From Halanaerobiaceae bacterium (lineage in GTDB: Bacteria; Bacillota; Halanaerobiia; Halanaerobiales; Halarsenatibacteraceae), in contig PWEJ01000101.1 in assembly GCA_003553485.1 (NCBI GenBank), forward strand, positions 1 through 59,296: a stretch of 59,296 nucleotides of DNA, given 5' to 3'. Below are positions 17,572-26,298 of this stretch, piece after piece; position 1 is the first letter of the stretch; every line of letters begins with the position of its first letter. The notes below the pieces were generated by a model. It ran no database searches, was not told the origin of the DNA, and saw nothing but the letters and a program-made list of their open reading frames with translations. A program made the translations under genes and the position numbers.

Positions 17572-20142
17572 ATGGGAGGAGGGATTATTATTAATGATTT
17601 TGCCAGTAACAGTGAAGAATTTGCTTCCCAATCTATTTTTTCTTCTTTGCCTGGAGGGGCATTGCTCCTTGATAAAAATTTGGAAATTAAGTTAACCAAT
17701 AAGAAGTGGAAGGAAAAAATGGCGGAACTGAAACCGGCTTTTACTTCTGCTGGCGAGAATAAAAAATTTTCCAAATTTCTTGTGCAAATTGGCTGTTTTT
17801 CTGAAACTGTCAAAAATGTAAAAAAGAAATTGATCAGCATTATTGAGCAGAGAGAGCAGGAATTAAAGGAAGCAGTAGCTTTTCCAGCAGGGAATAAAAC
17901 CAAAATCTTTGAGTTTACATTTAGCAAATATAAAGATGGAGTATTGATATTGACAGAAGACATAACAGTTCAAGCAGAAAGAAAAAAAGAATTTGAGATG
18001 TTAAAATTTTCTGTAGATAATGCTGATATAATGGTTATGAGGGTAACTCCTGCCGGAGAGATTTTATATGCTAATGAGCAGTTGAGCAAAAAGCTGAATT
18101 ATCCTCCAGAAGAAATGGTTGGTTTAAATGTTAGAAAAATTTTGGCCGAAGATGAATTTATTGATCGGCAAAAATTCTGGCATAAAATAAAGGAGAATAA
18201 CTCTATCTCCTACGAAAGAAAATTTGTGAGTAAAGAGGGACGAGTTTTTTCTGTCAGCATTGTAAGCCAATTCTTTGAGTATGGAGAAGAAGAGTATGAA
18301 TTTGTTTTTGCTCAGGATATAACGGCTCAAAAAGAGATGGAAGAGGAGCTAAGAGTACGAGAACAACAGTACCGCAAGATATTTAACACTGCTCCAGTAG
18401 GTATGGAGGTAAAAGATTCTAAAGGGATAATAATTGATGTTAATGATAGGTTATGTGAATTAACTGGTTATGATAAAGAAGAACTGGTGGGGGAAAGCCT
18501 CTTTGATATTATTGTCCCGAAAGAATTTGAGGATAAGGCCCGGGAGGATTTCAACAAAATTTTGGCCGGTGAAAATTTAGAACAGCTATTACCTTCCAGG
18601 AAAAAATCAGGTGAATATTATTTTGTTAATTTAAAAGACACCAGGATTCAATTGCCCGGGGGTGAGTACGGGGTTATAAGTATGAGACTGGATGTAACTG
18701 ATAGATTAGAGGCGGAAAAGGAGCTGAGGGAAGAGAAGGAAAGATTTCGCTCTTTAGCAGAGACAAGCCCCTTTGGTCTCTGTGTTTACAGGGATAAATT
18801 CATTTACGTGAACCAGGCTTTAGTGGAGATGACTGGTTATTCAAAGGAAGAAATTTTAGCCATGAATTTTTGGGAGCTGGTGGCGCCGGAACATCAGGCT
18901 TTGGTGAAAAAAAGAGGTTATGCCAGGTTGAAAGGTAAGAAGCCAATCTCTAATTATGAATTTAAATTGCAGCGCAAAGACGGGAAAAAGTTCTGGATAT
19001 TATTTTCCGGTACTAGAATTGATTATAGGGGGGGACCTGCCGGTCTCGGTACAGTAATAAATATCTCTGAGCGGAAAAAGGCGGAGGACAAGTTAAGATA
19101 TTTGAGCTACCATGATAGTCTGACTTCTCTTTATAACCGTACTTTTGTGGAAGAAGAGATGGCACGGCTTAACACAGAAAGGCAGCACCCCCTGAGCATT
19201 ATTTATTGTGATGTAAATGGCCTTAAGATTGTCAATGATACCTATGGTCATAAAACCGGGGATGAATTATTGGAGGAAGTTGCCAGGATCTTAAATAGCG
19301 CTATCAGGGATGAAGATCTTCTAGCTCGCTGGGCTGGCGATGAATTTGTGATCTTACTGCCCCAGACTGATTCTGCTCTGGCCCAAAAAATAGCCAATCG
19401 AATAGAAGAAGCCTGTCAAAGAGCAAACTTCAAAGATATCCCCATTAGCCTTGGAATTGGTATAGCTACTAAAAAAACTGTAGAAGAAAAATTCCAGGAG
19501 GTTTTAAGTAGAGCCGATAAGAAGATGTACGAGAATAAACTCACCAAAGCCAATAGTGCTGAAAATAAACTGGTACAAAATATGATGAATACTCTAGGGG
19601 CTAAAAGTGCTGAGACAAAAGAACATGCGATGAGAATGACTCATTTAGCTCATCAATTAGGTGATAAAATAAATCTTTCTAATGAGCAGTTAAATAAACT
19701 ATCTCTCCTGGCAACTCTCCATGATATTGGTAAAACTACTATTTCAGAGAAAATTTTGACGAAGCCAGGAGACTTATCGGAGGAAGAGTGGCAGATAATA
19801 AAGGAACATCCTGAGAGAGGATATAAAATAGCTTCAGCCACAGAAGAATTTGCTCCAATAGCCAAAGCTATTTTACATCACCATGAAAAATGGGACGGTT
19901 CAGGTTACCCCGCCGGATTAAAGGGTCGAGAAATACCGCTTTTATCTCGAATTATTGCTATAGTGGATGCCTTTGATGTTATGACCTCCGGCCGGCCCTA
20001 TAAAAAACCCATGAGTGAAGAAGAAGCCCTGCAGGAAATAGAAGTATGCTCGGGTGATCAGTTTGATCCTGAATTAGCTGAGGAATTTGTAGAGATGATA
20101 GTTGGCCAAAAATCAAAAAATATTTCCCTGGATGTAAATTAA
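17572..20142 (+). CDS. Multi-PAS/GGDEF/HD-GYP c-di-GMP turnover protein
   Basis: This protein of about 856 residues has four PAS-type domains (about 20-135, 144-260, 267-385 and 392-510), GGDEF (515-665) and HD-GYP (670-850). The cyclase motif is AGDEF (588) with an RDED I-site. The phosphodiesterase has HDIGK (His717), HHEKWDG and GYP (778). The start is a problem: the first ATG (17572) is immediately followed by gggaggaggg, which looks like the real RBS. Translation may begin at one of three ATT codons (17584-17592) just downstream, a rare start. The difference is only a few residues. It is closely related to the 14570 gene, so local duplication is likely. Confidence 0.88.
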   Translation: MGGGIIINDFASNSEEFASQSIFSSLPGGALLLDKNLEIKLTNKKWKEKMAELKPAFTSAGENKKFSKFLVQIGCFSETVKNVKKKLISIIEQREQELKEAVAFPAGNKTKIFEFTFSKYKDGVLILTEDITVQAERKKEFEMLKFSVDNADIMVMRVTPAGEILYANEQLSKKLNYPPEEMVGLNVRKILAEDEFIDRQKFWHKIKENNSISYERKFVSKEGRVFSVSIVSQFFEYGEEEYEFVFAQDITAQKEMEEELRVREQQYRKIFNTAPVGMEVKDSKGIIIDVNDRLCELTGYDKEELVGESLFDIIVPKEFEDKAREDFNKILAGENLEQLLPSRKKSGEYYFVNLKDTRIQLPGGEYGVISMRLDVTDRLEAEKELREEKERFRSLAETSPFGLCVYRDKFIYVNQALVEMTGYSKEEILAMNFWELVAPEHQALVKKRGYARLKGKKPISNYEFKLQRKDGKKFWILFSGTRIDYRGGPAGLGTVINISERKKAEDKLRYLSYHDSLTSLYNRTFVEEEMARLNTERQHPLSIIYCDVNGLKIVNDTYGHKTGDELLEEVARILNSAIRDEDLLARWAGDEFVILLPQTDSALAQKIANRIEEACQRANFKDIPISLGIGIATKKTVEEKFQEVLSRADKKMYENKLTKANSAENKLVQNMMNTLGAKSAETKEHAMRMTHLAHQLGDKINLSNEQLNKLSLLATLHDIGKTTISEKILTKPGDLSEEEWQIIKEHPERGYKIASATEEFAPIAKAILHHHEKWDGSGYPAGLKGREIPLLSRIIAIVDAFDVMTSGRPYKKPMSEEEALQEIEVCSGDQFDPELAEEFVEMIVGQKSKNISLDVN

Positions 20143-20173
20143 TTAGATAAATTATTTCTGGGAGGGAGTTAAA

Positions 20174-20641
20174 ATGTACGGTGATCTAAGACTATCTCAA
20201 GTCCTGGTGGTTTTATTATTGGCAATGATATTAACTTTAGGCTCGCAGGCAGAGGTCTTAGCAGAAGATATGGAGGAACCAGAAGAATCTGACTACATTT
20301 CAGAGTTTTTTGCCGACCGTGATGTTGAAGTATCAACGAAGTTAAATCAAGCTATTAGGGATGCCGTTGAAGATGAAGTATTAAAATCCAGTGAGCTGGC
20401 TAAGATGGTGCAGGATCTCTATGTCTCTTATCAACTGGGAATGACAGTAGAAGAAGCTGATTTAATTGCCAGGGCTATTCCTCACTGGGAAAGAATGGAT
20501 CTTTCTCTTCTGGCAGCTGCCTTTGGCGAAATAGCTGAAGAAGAGGAAGACTTCTTTCGCGATGCTTTAAAACAGATTTTAACAGAAGCGGAAAAAAAGT
20601 TGGAAGAAGCCAGTGAATTAGAGGAAGAGAACCAAACATAG
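20174..20641 (+). CDS. Small acidic secreted protein, unknown function
   Basis: This 155-residue protein has a clear signal peptide (VLVVLLLAMILTLGSQAEVLA, cleavage near residue 31). A highly acidic, helical mature part follows (MEEPEESDYI..., EEEEDFFRDALKQILTEAEK). I do not recognise the family. The ATG follows gggagggag. It is 31 bases after the last GGDEF/HD-GYP gene and before a terminator, so it is probably the last cistron of that unit and may act outside the membrane in the same response. The acidity fits a haloadapted organism. Confidence 0.7.
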   Translation: MYGDLRLSQVLVVLLLAMILTLGSQAEVLAEDMEEPEESDYISEFFADRDVEVSTKLNQAIRDAVEDEVLKSSELAKMVQDLYVSYQLGMTVEEADLIARAIPHWERMDLSLLAAAFGEIAEEEEDFFRDALKQILTEAEKKLEEASELEEENQT

Positions 20642-20684
20642 ACGGGGCTGGCAAACTAGCAGTAAAATATTTAACACCCATACT

Positions 20685-20728
20685 CCAAGAACTAAAGGTT
20701 CAACTTGGTTCTTGGATTTTTTATTTTA
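20685..20728 (+). terminator. Rho-independent terminator ending the c-di-GMP gene block
   Basis: ccaagaac (20685-20692) pairs with gttcttgg (20708-20715), followed by a T-rich tract. Confidence 0.85.
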
Positions 20729-21103
20729 GTTATTTTCCTGATTACTTATTTTCTTGATGAACTTTTAGAGTTATTGACTGAAAATTAAAGCAATCCTAGA
20801 ACAAAGTCGTACAATTAACCTTGCAAAGAAATGGCTTGAATTTTTTCCAAAAAAATATTGAATTATTAACTGGTTTATGATAAATTAAAATTAATTATTA
20901 CTTAAAAAGTACTAAAATTATTCTTTTTTTAATGCATAAAGTTAAATATTGATGAAAAATTAATTGAAGATTATACTTTCAAAATACTTAAGAGCCTGAA
21001 AAATTACTTATAAACTGCATATAAATAGATTTTTTAAACTTAGGACAAATGTAATATTTTTTAATTTTTAAAAAACAAATATTTTGCAATGGAGGTAGGT
21101 ATT
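20729..21103. other. AT-rich intergenic region upstream of the epimerase gene
   Basis: About 375 bases of very A/T-rich sequence with no ORF and no stable hairpin that I can see. It must hold the promoter of the epimerase and partner-switching cluster, but among many TTG and TAT-like hexamers none stands out with correct spacing. Confidence 0.5.
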
Positions 21104-22945
21104 ATGACAGAGAAAAAAACAAAGATTAAGAATTTTGAGTTTTCTGATTTAATTACCGGTTATGTGCAAAAGTTTGTTCCAGCAGAAGGGTTTTTTGAAC
21201 TGAAGACCACTGATGGCCGTCTTTATTCTATCAAGTTTGGTGATAATATTTATGCTCGCATGTTGCGGAACTTAGATGAGCCCTACATGGATTCCACTCA
21301 GCAGTTGGAAGACTTATTGCAGCCTGGGCAACTGGTCTTTGTTTATGGCATATTTTATCCCGACCAAGAAGAAGAGTATACCTTTGAGGCTCAGGTTATT
21401 GACTTTCCTGGTAAGAATCCGGAAAAATATCGTTTTGAGGAAGCAGATTGGTGGATAAAGCAGGCCGATGAGATTGCCAATTTTTTTGTGCAAGCTCAAT
21501 TCGGTGCTGAAAAAGAGATTGATTATGAAGAATACCGGACAGCTTTAGCTTTGACAGGGGCCCGTCGCGGTGAGTATCGTCAGGAGACAGATACTATATC
21601 TCGCCTGGTTTTTGGTTTTGCTTCAGCTTTTATGTTAACGGGCAAAGATATTTACTTAGAGGCAGCAGAAAAAGGAACTAAATATCTGCAGGAACACATG
21701 AAATTTTACGATGTTGATGAAAATATTGTTTATTGGTATCACGGTATCGATGTTACTGATAACCAGGAGCATAAAGTTTTTGCTTCTGAATTTGGTGATG
21801 ATTATGACGCTATTCCCATGTACGAACAGATTTATGCTCTAGCTGGCCCTACTCAGACCTATCGTATCACCGGTGATCACTCTATCATTAGAGATATAGA
21901 GTTGACATTAGATCTTTTTGAAAAATTTTATCATGACGATGAAGAAGGAGGTTACTTTTCCCATATTGATCCGATTATGCTAGATCCCCGCAGTGAGAGC
22001 TTAGGTCCTAACCAGGCCCGTAAAAATTGGAATTCTGTTGGCGATCATGCCCCGGCTTACCTTATAAATCTTTGTCTGGCCACAGGGGAAGAAAAATATT
22101 TTGACTTTTTAGAGTATACTGCTGATACAATTGTAGAACATTTCCCGGATTATGAGAATAGCCCCTTTGTCCAGGAGAAATTTCACGCTGACTGGAGCCA
22201 TGATTATAATTGGGGCTGGCAGCAAAACCGAGGAGTGGTGGGGCATAATTTAAAGATTGCCTGGAACTTGATGAGAATTAATAGCTATATACCTAAAGAT
22301 GAATATGTAGAATTTTCTCGTAAGATTGCTGAAACCATGCCGGAGGTAGGCCTCGATAAGCAGCGTGGTGGCTGGTATGACGTGATGGAAAGAAATTTAG
22401 CAGAGGGAGAGAACTTCCACCGTTTTGCCTGGCATGATAGAAAAGCCTGGTGGCAACAGGAGCAGGGCATTTTAGCTTATCAGATTCTTTATGGCACCTT
22501 AGGTGAGGAAGAATATCTACGCTTGGCTCGAGAATCAGCGGCTTTTTATAATAATTTCTTCCTGGACCATGACGATGGAGGAGTTTATTTTAATGTGCTT
22601 AATAATGGGATACCCTATCTTCTAGGCACAGAAAGATTGAAGGGAAGTCACTCGATGAGTGGCTATCATTCTATTGAGTTAGCTTATTTAGCCGCGATTT
22701 ATACCAATCTCCTTAATACCGGCAAGCCTTTAGATCTTTATTTCAAACCCAAAGTCGGCGGTTTTAAAGATAATATTTTACGAGTTAAACCCGATATCTT
22801 ACCAGCAGGTAAAGTGGAAATCACCGAAGTACAGGTTGATGATAAAGAGTGGCAGAGATATAATCCCCAGGAGTTAACAGTAGAAATACCACCAGTTGAT
22901 TATCGTCCTAAAATAAGGGTCAGATTGGCACCTGTCACAGACTAG
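21104..22945 (+). CDS. AGE-family sugar epimerase/isomerase-like protein
   Basis: This protein of about 613 residues has an N-terminal beta-rich segment (about 1-95, ITGYVQKFVPAEGFFELKTT) and then an (alpha/alpha)6-barrel type domain. The barrel carries motifs like those of N-acylglucosamine 2-epimerases and cellobiose 2-epimerases: GHNLKIAWNLMR, KAWWQQEQGILAY (compare WWPQAE) and SGYHSIELAY, each with a candidate catalytic His or stacking Trp. ATG 21104 follows ggaggtagg; an in-frame ATG at 21089 lies before that RBS and was rejected. At over 600 residues it is longer than the usual family length of about 400. Its place before a glycogen debranching gene suggests it acts on glucan-derived sugars, but the substrate is not known. 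Confidence 0.75.
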   Translation: MTEKKTKIKNFEFSDLITGYVQKFVPAEGFFELKTTDGRLYSIKFGDNIYARMLRNLDEPYMDSTQQLEDLLQPGQLVFVYGIFYPDQEEEYTFEAQVIDFPGKNPEKYRFEEADWWIKQADEIANFFVQAQFGAEKEIDYEEYRTALALTGARRGEYRQETDTISRLVFGFASAFMLTGKDIYLEAAEKGTKYLQEHMKFYDVDENIVYWYHGIDVTDNQEHKVFASEFGDDYDAIPMYEQIYALAGPTQTYRITGDHSIIRDIELTLDLFEKFYHDDEEGGYFSHIDPIMLDPRSESLGPNQARKNWNSVGDHAPAYLINLCLATGEEKYFDFLEYTADTIVEHFPDYENSPFVQEKFHADWSHDYNWGWQQNRGVVGHNLKIAWNLMRINSYIPKDEYVEFSRKIAETMPEVGLDKQRGGWYDVMERNLAEGENFHRFAWHDRKAWWQQEQGILAYQILYGTLGEEEYLRLARESAAFYNNFFLDHDDGGVYFNVLNNGIPYLLGTERLKGSHSMSGYHSIELAYLAAIYTNLLNTGKPLDLYFKPKVGGFKDNILRVKPDILPAGKVEITEVQVDDKEWQRYNPQELTVEIPPVDYRPKIRVRLAPVTD

Positions 22946-22979
22946 ATTTGCAACTAAATCAAAGAAGGTAGGTAAGATT

Positions 22980-23327
22980 ATGGAAATAATTTCTGAAGAA
23001 CAGCAAAATATAAAGGTTATGAAATTAATCGGTGATCTGGATAACAGCACTGCTGACCAGGCCAGGAGCGGTATAATGGCAGAAATCACTGCTAACACTC
23101 AAATGGTGTTAGACATGGCAAAATGTCAGTACGTTTCTAGTGCTGGGCTAAGAGTATTGATGATTGTTGCCAAAAAAATCAAGGCAGTTGGAGGACAGGC
23201 AGTACTGGCCAATATGGTAGAAGAAGTAGAGGATGTAATGGAAATGACCGGTTTTGGACATATGCTAGAAAGTTTTTCCTCTACAGGTGAAGCTATTGCT
23301 TATCTTAAGGAGGAGGGGGGAGAGTAA
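22980..23327 (+). CDS. STAS-domain anti-sigma factor antagonist 1
   Basis: This 115-residue STAS protein has the phosphorylation loop YVSSAGLRVL, with Ser53/Ser54 as candidate targets of an anti-sigma kinase. In partner switching, the dephosphorylated form binds the RsbW-like kinase (here at 25827) and frees its other client. The ATG follows a weak ggtaggtaag RBS. The stop lies three bases before the debranching enzyme start, so the two are translationally close. Confidence 0.9.
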   Translation: MEIISEEQQNIKVMKLIGDLDNSTADQARSGIMAEITANTQMVLDMAKCQYVSSAGLRVLMIVAKKIKAVGGQAVLANMVEEVEDVMEMTGFGHMLESFSSTGEAIAYLKEEGGE

Positions 23328-23330
23328 AGC

Positions 23331-25436
23331 ATGGAAAGAGTTGATACCTATCCTACTCATGAACATCAGGGGATTAAATTTCGCCGTGGCCAACCTCTAC
23401 CCTTTGGAGCTTCCATTGTACCAGGAGGAGTTAATTTTTCCGTCTTTTCTAAACATGCCACTGATTGCGTACTGGTGCTCTTTAATAGACATGAAGATGA
23501 ACCCTTTGCGGAGATTCCTTTTCCCGATGAATTCAGAATCGGCAATGTTTTTACTATGATAGTCTTCGATCTTGACTATGAAAATTTAGAGTATGGTTAT
23601 AAAATGGATGGCCCTTATGAACCAGAAGAAGGTCATCGTTTTGATTCCCAAAAAATCCTCCTGGACCCCTACGCTAAAGCGGTATCGGGACGAGAAATCT
23701 GGGGAGAATTGCCGGATTGGAATAAACCTTTTCAGCATCGCTCCAGAGTTATTTTTGATGATTTTGACTGGGAAGGCGATAAACCATTGGAAAAGAACAT
23801 GGAAGATTTAATTATCTATGAAGCCCATGTTCGAAGTCTGACTCGCCACGAGTCAGCAGAGGTAAAATACCCCGGCACTTTTGCTGCCATCAGAGAAAAG
23901 ATTCCCTACCTTAAAGAATTAGGGATTAATTGTTTAGAATTATTGCCAGTTTTTGAATTTGATGAATTTGAAAACTCCAGAATCAATGAGGATACTGGGG
24001 AGAGACTATATAATTATTGGGGCTACAGTGCAGTAAACTTTTTTGCCCCTAAAGCAGGCTTTGCTGCTACCGGTCAATTTGGTATGGAAGTCGATGAATT
24101 AAAAAACCTGGTCAAGGAACTGCATAAAAATGACATTGAAGTGATTTTAGATGTGGTCTTTAACCATACCGCTGAAGGTAATGAAAAAGGCCCCTATATC
24201 TCCTATCGTGGTGTCGACAACAAGACCTACTATCTTCTGACCCCAGAAGGGTATTATTATAATTTTAGTGGCTGTGGTAATACTCTTAATTGTAATAATC
24301 CTGTGGTTAGAAATATGATCCTGGACTGTCTGAGATATTGGGCCTCTGAATATCATATCGATGGATTTAGATTTGACCTGGCTTCAATTTTAGCCAGAGA
24401 TCAAGAGGGAAGACCAATGGCTAACCCGCCTCTGCTGGAAACTCTAGCTCATGACCCTATATTAGGTAAATGCAAGTTAATAGCAGAGGCCTGGGATGCT
24501 GGTGGATTATATCAGGTTGGCTCCTTTCCAGACTGGGGACGCTGGGCAGAATGGAATGGCGAATACCGGGATGATGTAAGAAGTTTTATTAAAGGAGAAG
24601 GTGAAGTGGTGGGGTCTATAACCCAAAGAATCCAGGGCTCGCCAGATCTTTATGCCCAAAGAGGTCCAACGGCTTCTATTAATTTTGTTACCTGCCATGA
24701 TGGTTTTACCTTGAATGATCTAGTCTCTTATAATGACAAACATAATGAAGCCAATGGCGAAAATAACCGCGATGGAACTGACAATAATAATAGCTGGAAT
24801 TGTGGGGTGGAAGGCCCAACCAACGACCCTGCTATTAAGCATCTGCGCAAAAAACAGATGAAAAATGCCCTTACAATCCTGTTGCTCAGTCGAGGTGTGC
24901 CCATGTTTTTAGCCGGAGATGAATTTGCCAATACTCAATATGGCAATAACAATGCTTACTGTCAGGATAATGAAATTTCCTGGTTGGACTGGAATCTGCT
25001 AGAGGAAAATAAGGGGCTTTTTCGCTATTGCAAAAATCTCCTTAGTTTCAGAAAAAATCATCCAGTTTTAACTTCGGACTCTTTTACTTCCGGCACTAAT
25101 GCCACTGGTTATCCAGAGATTTCTTTTCATGGTTTAGAACCCTGGCAGGCTGATTTTAGCTGTAATTTAACTTTAGGAGTTTTGTTTGCTGCTCCAGCAG
25201 AGAAATATCAACTATCAGCCGATGAATTTATTTATCTGGCCTTAAATATGCACTGGGAAGGACATGATTTTTACTTGCCAGAAATACCTCTAGATCATAA
25301 TTGGCAGGTAGTGGCCAATACAGAACTAGCAACTCCAGAAGACATCTGGCCAGCAGGAGAAGAAAAGAAACTAGAAAACCAGGATCAGATTTATTTGAGT
25401 CCTCGTTCGGCAGTAATTCTTTTAGGTAGCAAATAA
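23331..25436 (+). CDS. glgX: Glycogen debranching enzyme, GlgX/isoamylase type
   Basis: This 701-residue GH13 enzyme would hydrolyse alpha-1,6 branches of glycogen. An N-terminal CBM48-like domain (about 15-150, PLPFGASIVPGGVNFSVFSK) precedes the barrel. Catalytic residues are visible: nucleophile Asp349 (GFRFDLAS), acid/base Glu386 (IAEAWDAGG) and transition-state Asp457 (TCHDGFTLNDLVSYNDKHNE). Length and motifs fit GlgX. The ATG follows ggagggggg, overlapping the end of the STAS gene. Its position inside a partner-switching operon is unusual and suggests that glycogen breakdown is expressed or controlled together with that switch. Confidence 0.93.
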   Translation: MERVDTYPTHEHQGIKFRRGQPLPFGASIVPGGVNFSVFSKHATDCVLVLFNRHEDEPFAEIPFPDEFRIGNVFTMIVFDLDYENLEYGYKMDGPYEPEEGHRFDSQKILLDPYAKAVSGREIWGELPDWNKPFQHRSRVIFDDFDWEGDKPLEKNMEDLIIYEAHVRSLTRHESAEVKYPGTFAAIREKIPYLKELGINCLELLPVFEFDEFENSRINEDTGERLYNYWGYSAVNFFAPKAGFAATGQFGMEVDELKNLVKELHKNDIEVILDVVFNHTAEGNEKGPYISYRGVDNKTYYLLTPEGYYYNFSGCGNTLNCNNPVVRNMILDCLRYWASEYHIDGFRFDLASILARDQEGRPMANPPLLETLAHDPILGKCKLIAEAWDAGGLYQVGSFPDWGRWAEWNGEYRDDVRSFIKGEGEVVGSITQRIQGSPDLYAQRGPTASINFVTCHDGFTLNDLVSYNDKHNEANGENNRDGTDNNNSWNCGVEGPTNDPAIKHLRKKQMKNALTILLLSRGVPMFLAGDEFANTQYGNNNAYCQDNEISWLDWNLLEENKGLFRYCKNLLSFRKNHPVLTSDSFTSGTNATGYPEISFHGLEPWQADFSCNLTLGVLFAAPAEKYQLSADEFIYLALNMHWEGHDFYLPEIPLDHNWQVVANTELATPEDIWPAGEEKKLENQDQIYLSPRSAVILLGSK

Positions 25437-25472
25437 AATTATGCAAAAATAGCTAGAGGAAGGTGATAGTTA

Positions 25473-25787
25473 ATGGAGGCTAAATTGGAGTATAATATAA
25501 AGGAAAATCAGGGAGAAGTGGAAATTGAATTGGCAGGTTCTTTAGATGCTACTAATGCTAGCAAACTACTTGAGGAGTTGAAAAAGCTGCAGGATAAAGA
25601 TATTAAGAGCATTATCTTTTCAGTGGCTGATCTTGAATACATCGCCAGCGCCGGACTGCGAGTAATTATTTTCACCAAGCAGAAAATAGGCCGAGATGCT
25701 AGCATGAAGCTAATTTCTCCCCAGGATGAGGTTAAAGATGTAATTAGAATGAGTGGGCTAGATAATTTTCTTGAAATTGAAGAATAA
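25473..25787 (+). CDS. STAS-domain anti-sigma factor antagonist 2
   Basis: This 104-residue RsbV/SpoIIAA-like protein has the phosphorylation loop IASAGLRVII with Ser59. It lies 36 bases after glgX and 39 bases before the RsbW-like kinase gene, the usual order of antagonist then kinase. Having two antagonists in one cluster suggests two inputs to one kinase. The ATG follows gaggaaggtga. Confidence 0.92.
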   Translation: MEAKLEYNIKENQGEVEIELAGSLDATNASKLLEELKKLQDKDIKSIIFSVADLEYIASAGLRVIIFTKQKIGRDASMKLISPQDEVKDVIRMSGLDNFLEIEE

Positions 25788-25826
25788 GAAAATACAAGCC
25801 GATCAGGCACTAAAGGATGATTAAAG

Positions 25827-26279
25827 ATGGCCAAAGTAAAGTTTATAGCTCAACAGGAAAACCTTGCTGAGATGCTGGAATTTGTCTTGCAGGGGATAAA
25901 GGAGATAAACCCTGAAAATGAAGGCAAATTATTGAGCAAAGTAAGACTGGCCTGTGAAGAGGCATTAGTAAATATAATTAATTATGCCTATGAGGATGGA
26001 GAGGGGGAGGTGGAAATAGAGTATAATTATAGTAAAAAAGAGAATCTTTTTATAATAAAGCTTATAGACCAGGGAATTCCCTTTAATCCCTTAGCCAAAG
26101 AAGACCCTGATATTGACCTGCCGATGGAGGATAGGGAAATTGGAGGATTGGGAATTTTGATGATAAAAAATTCCATGGATGAAGTTGTTTACCGGAGAGA
26201 AGAAGGGAAAAATATTTTGCAATTGAGCAAGAAAATTGCTCCGGACCAAAACACAAATCTGGAGGGGAAGAGCAATTAA
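25827..26279 (+). CDS. RsbW-like anti-sigma/serine kinase (HATPase)
   Basis: This 150-residue GHKL ATPase has an N box CEEALVNIINYAY, a G1 box LIDQGIPFNP and a G2 box GGLGILMIKNSMD, as in RsbW/SpoIIAB. It should phosphorylate the STAS proteins on either side of glgX and hold a client protein in the non-induced state. No sigma-factor gene is visible nearby, so the client may be encoded elsewhere or may not be a sigma factor. The ATG at 25827 has a weak RBS (aaaggatgattaaag). Confidence 0.92.
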   Translation: MAKVKFIAQQENLAEMLEFVLQGIKEINPENEGKLLSKVRLACEEALVNIINYAYEDGEGEVEIEYNYSKKENLFIIKLIDQGIPFNPLAKEDPDIDLPMEDREIGGLGILMIKNSMDEVVYRREEGKNILQLSKKIAPDQNTNLEGKSN

Positions 26280-26298
26280 GCAGGCTAAGCAGTCAATT

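Noticed and set aside
17340-17963. A 207-codon minus-strand open frame across the end of one GGDEF/HD-GYP gene and the start of the next
   Set aside because: It overlaps two well-supported plus-strand genes, lacks a convincing RBS and shows no family motif.
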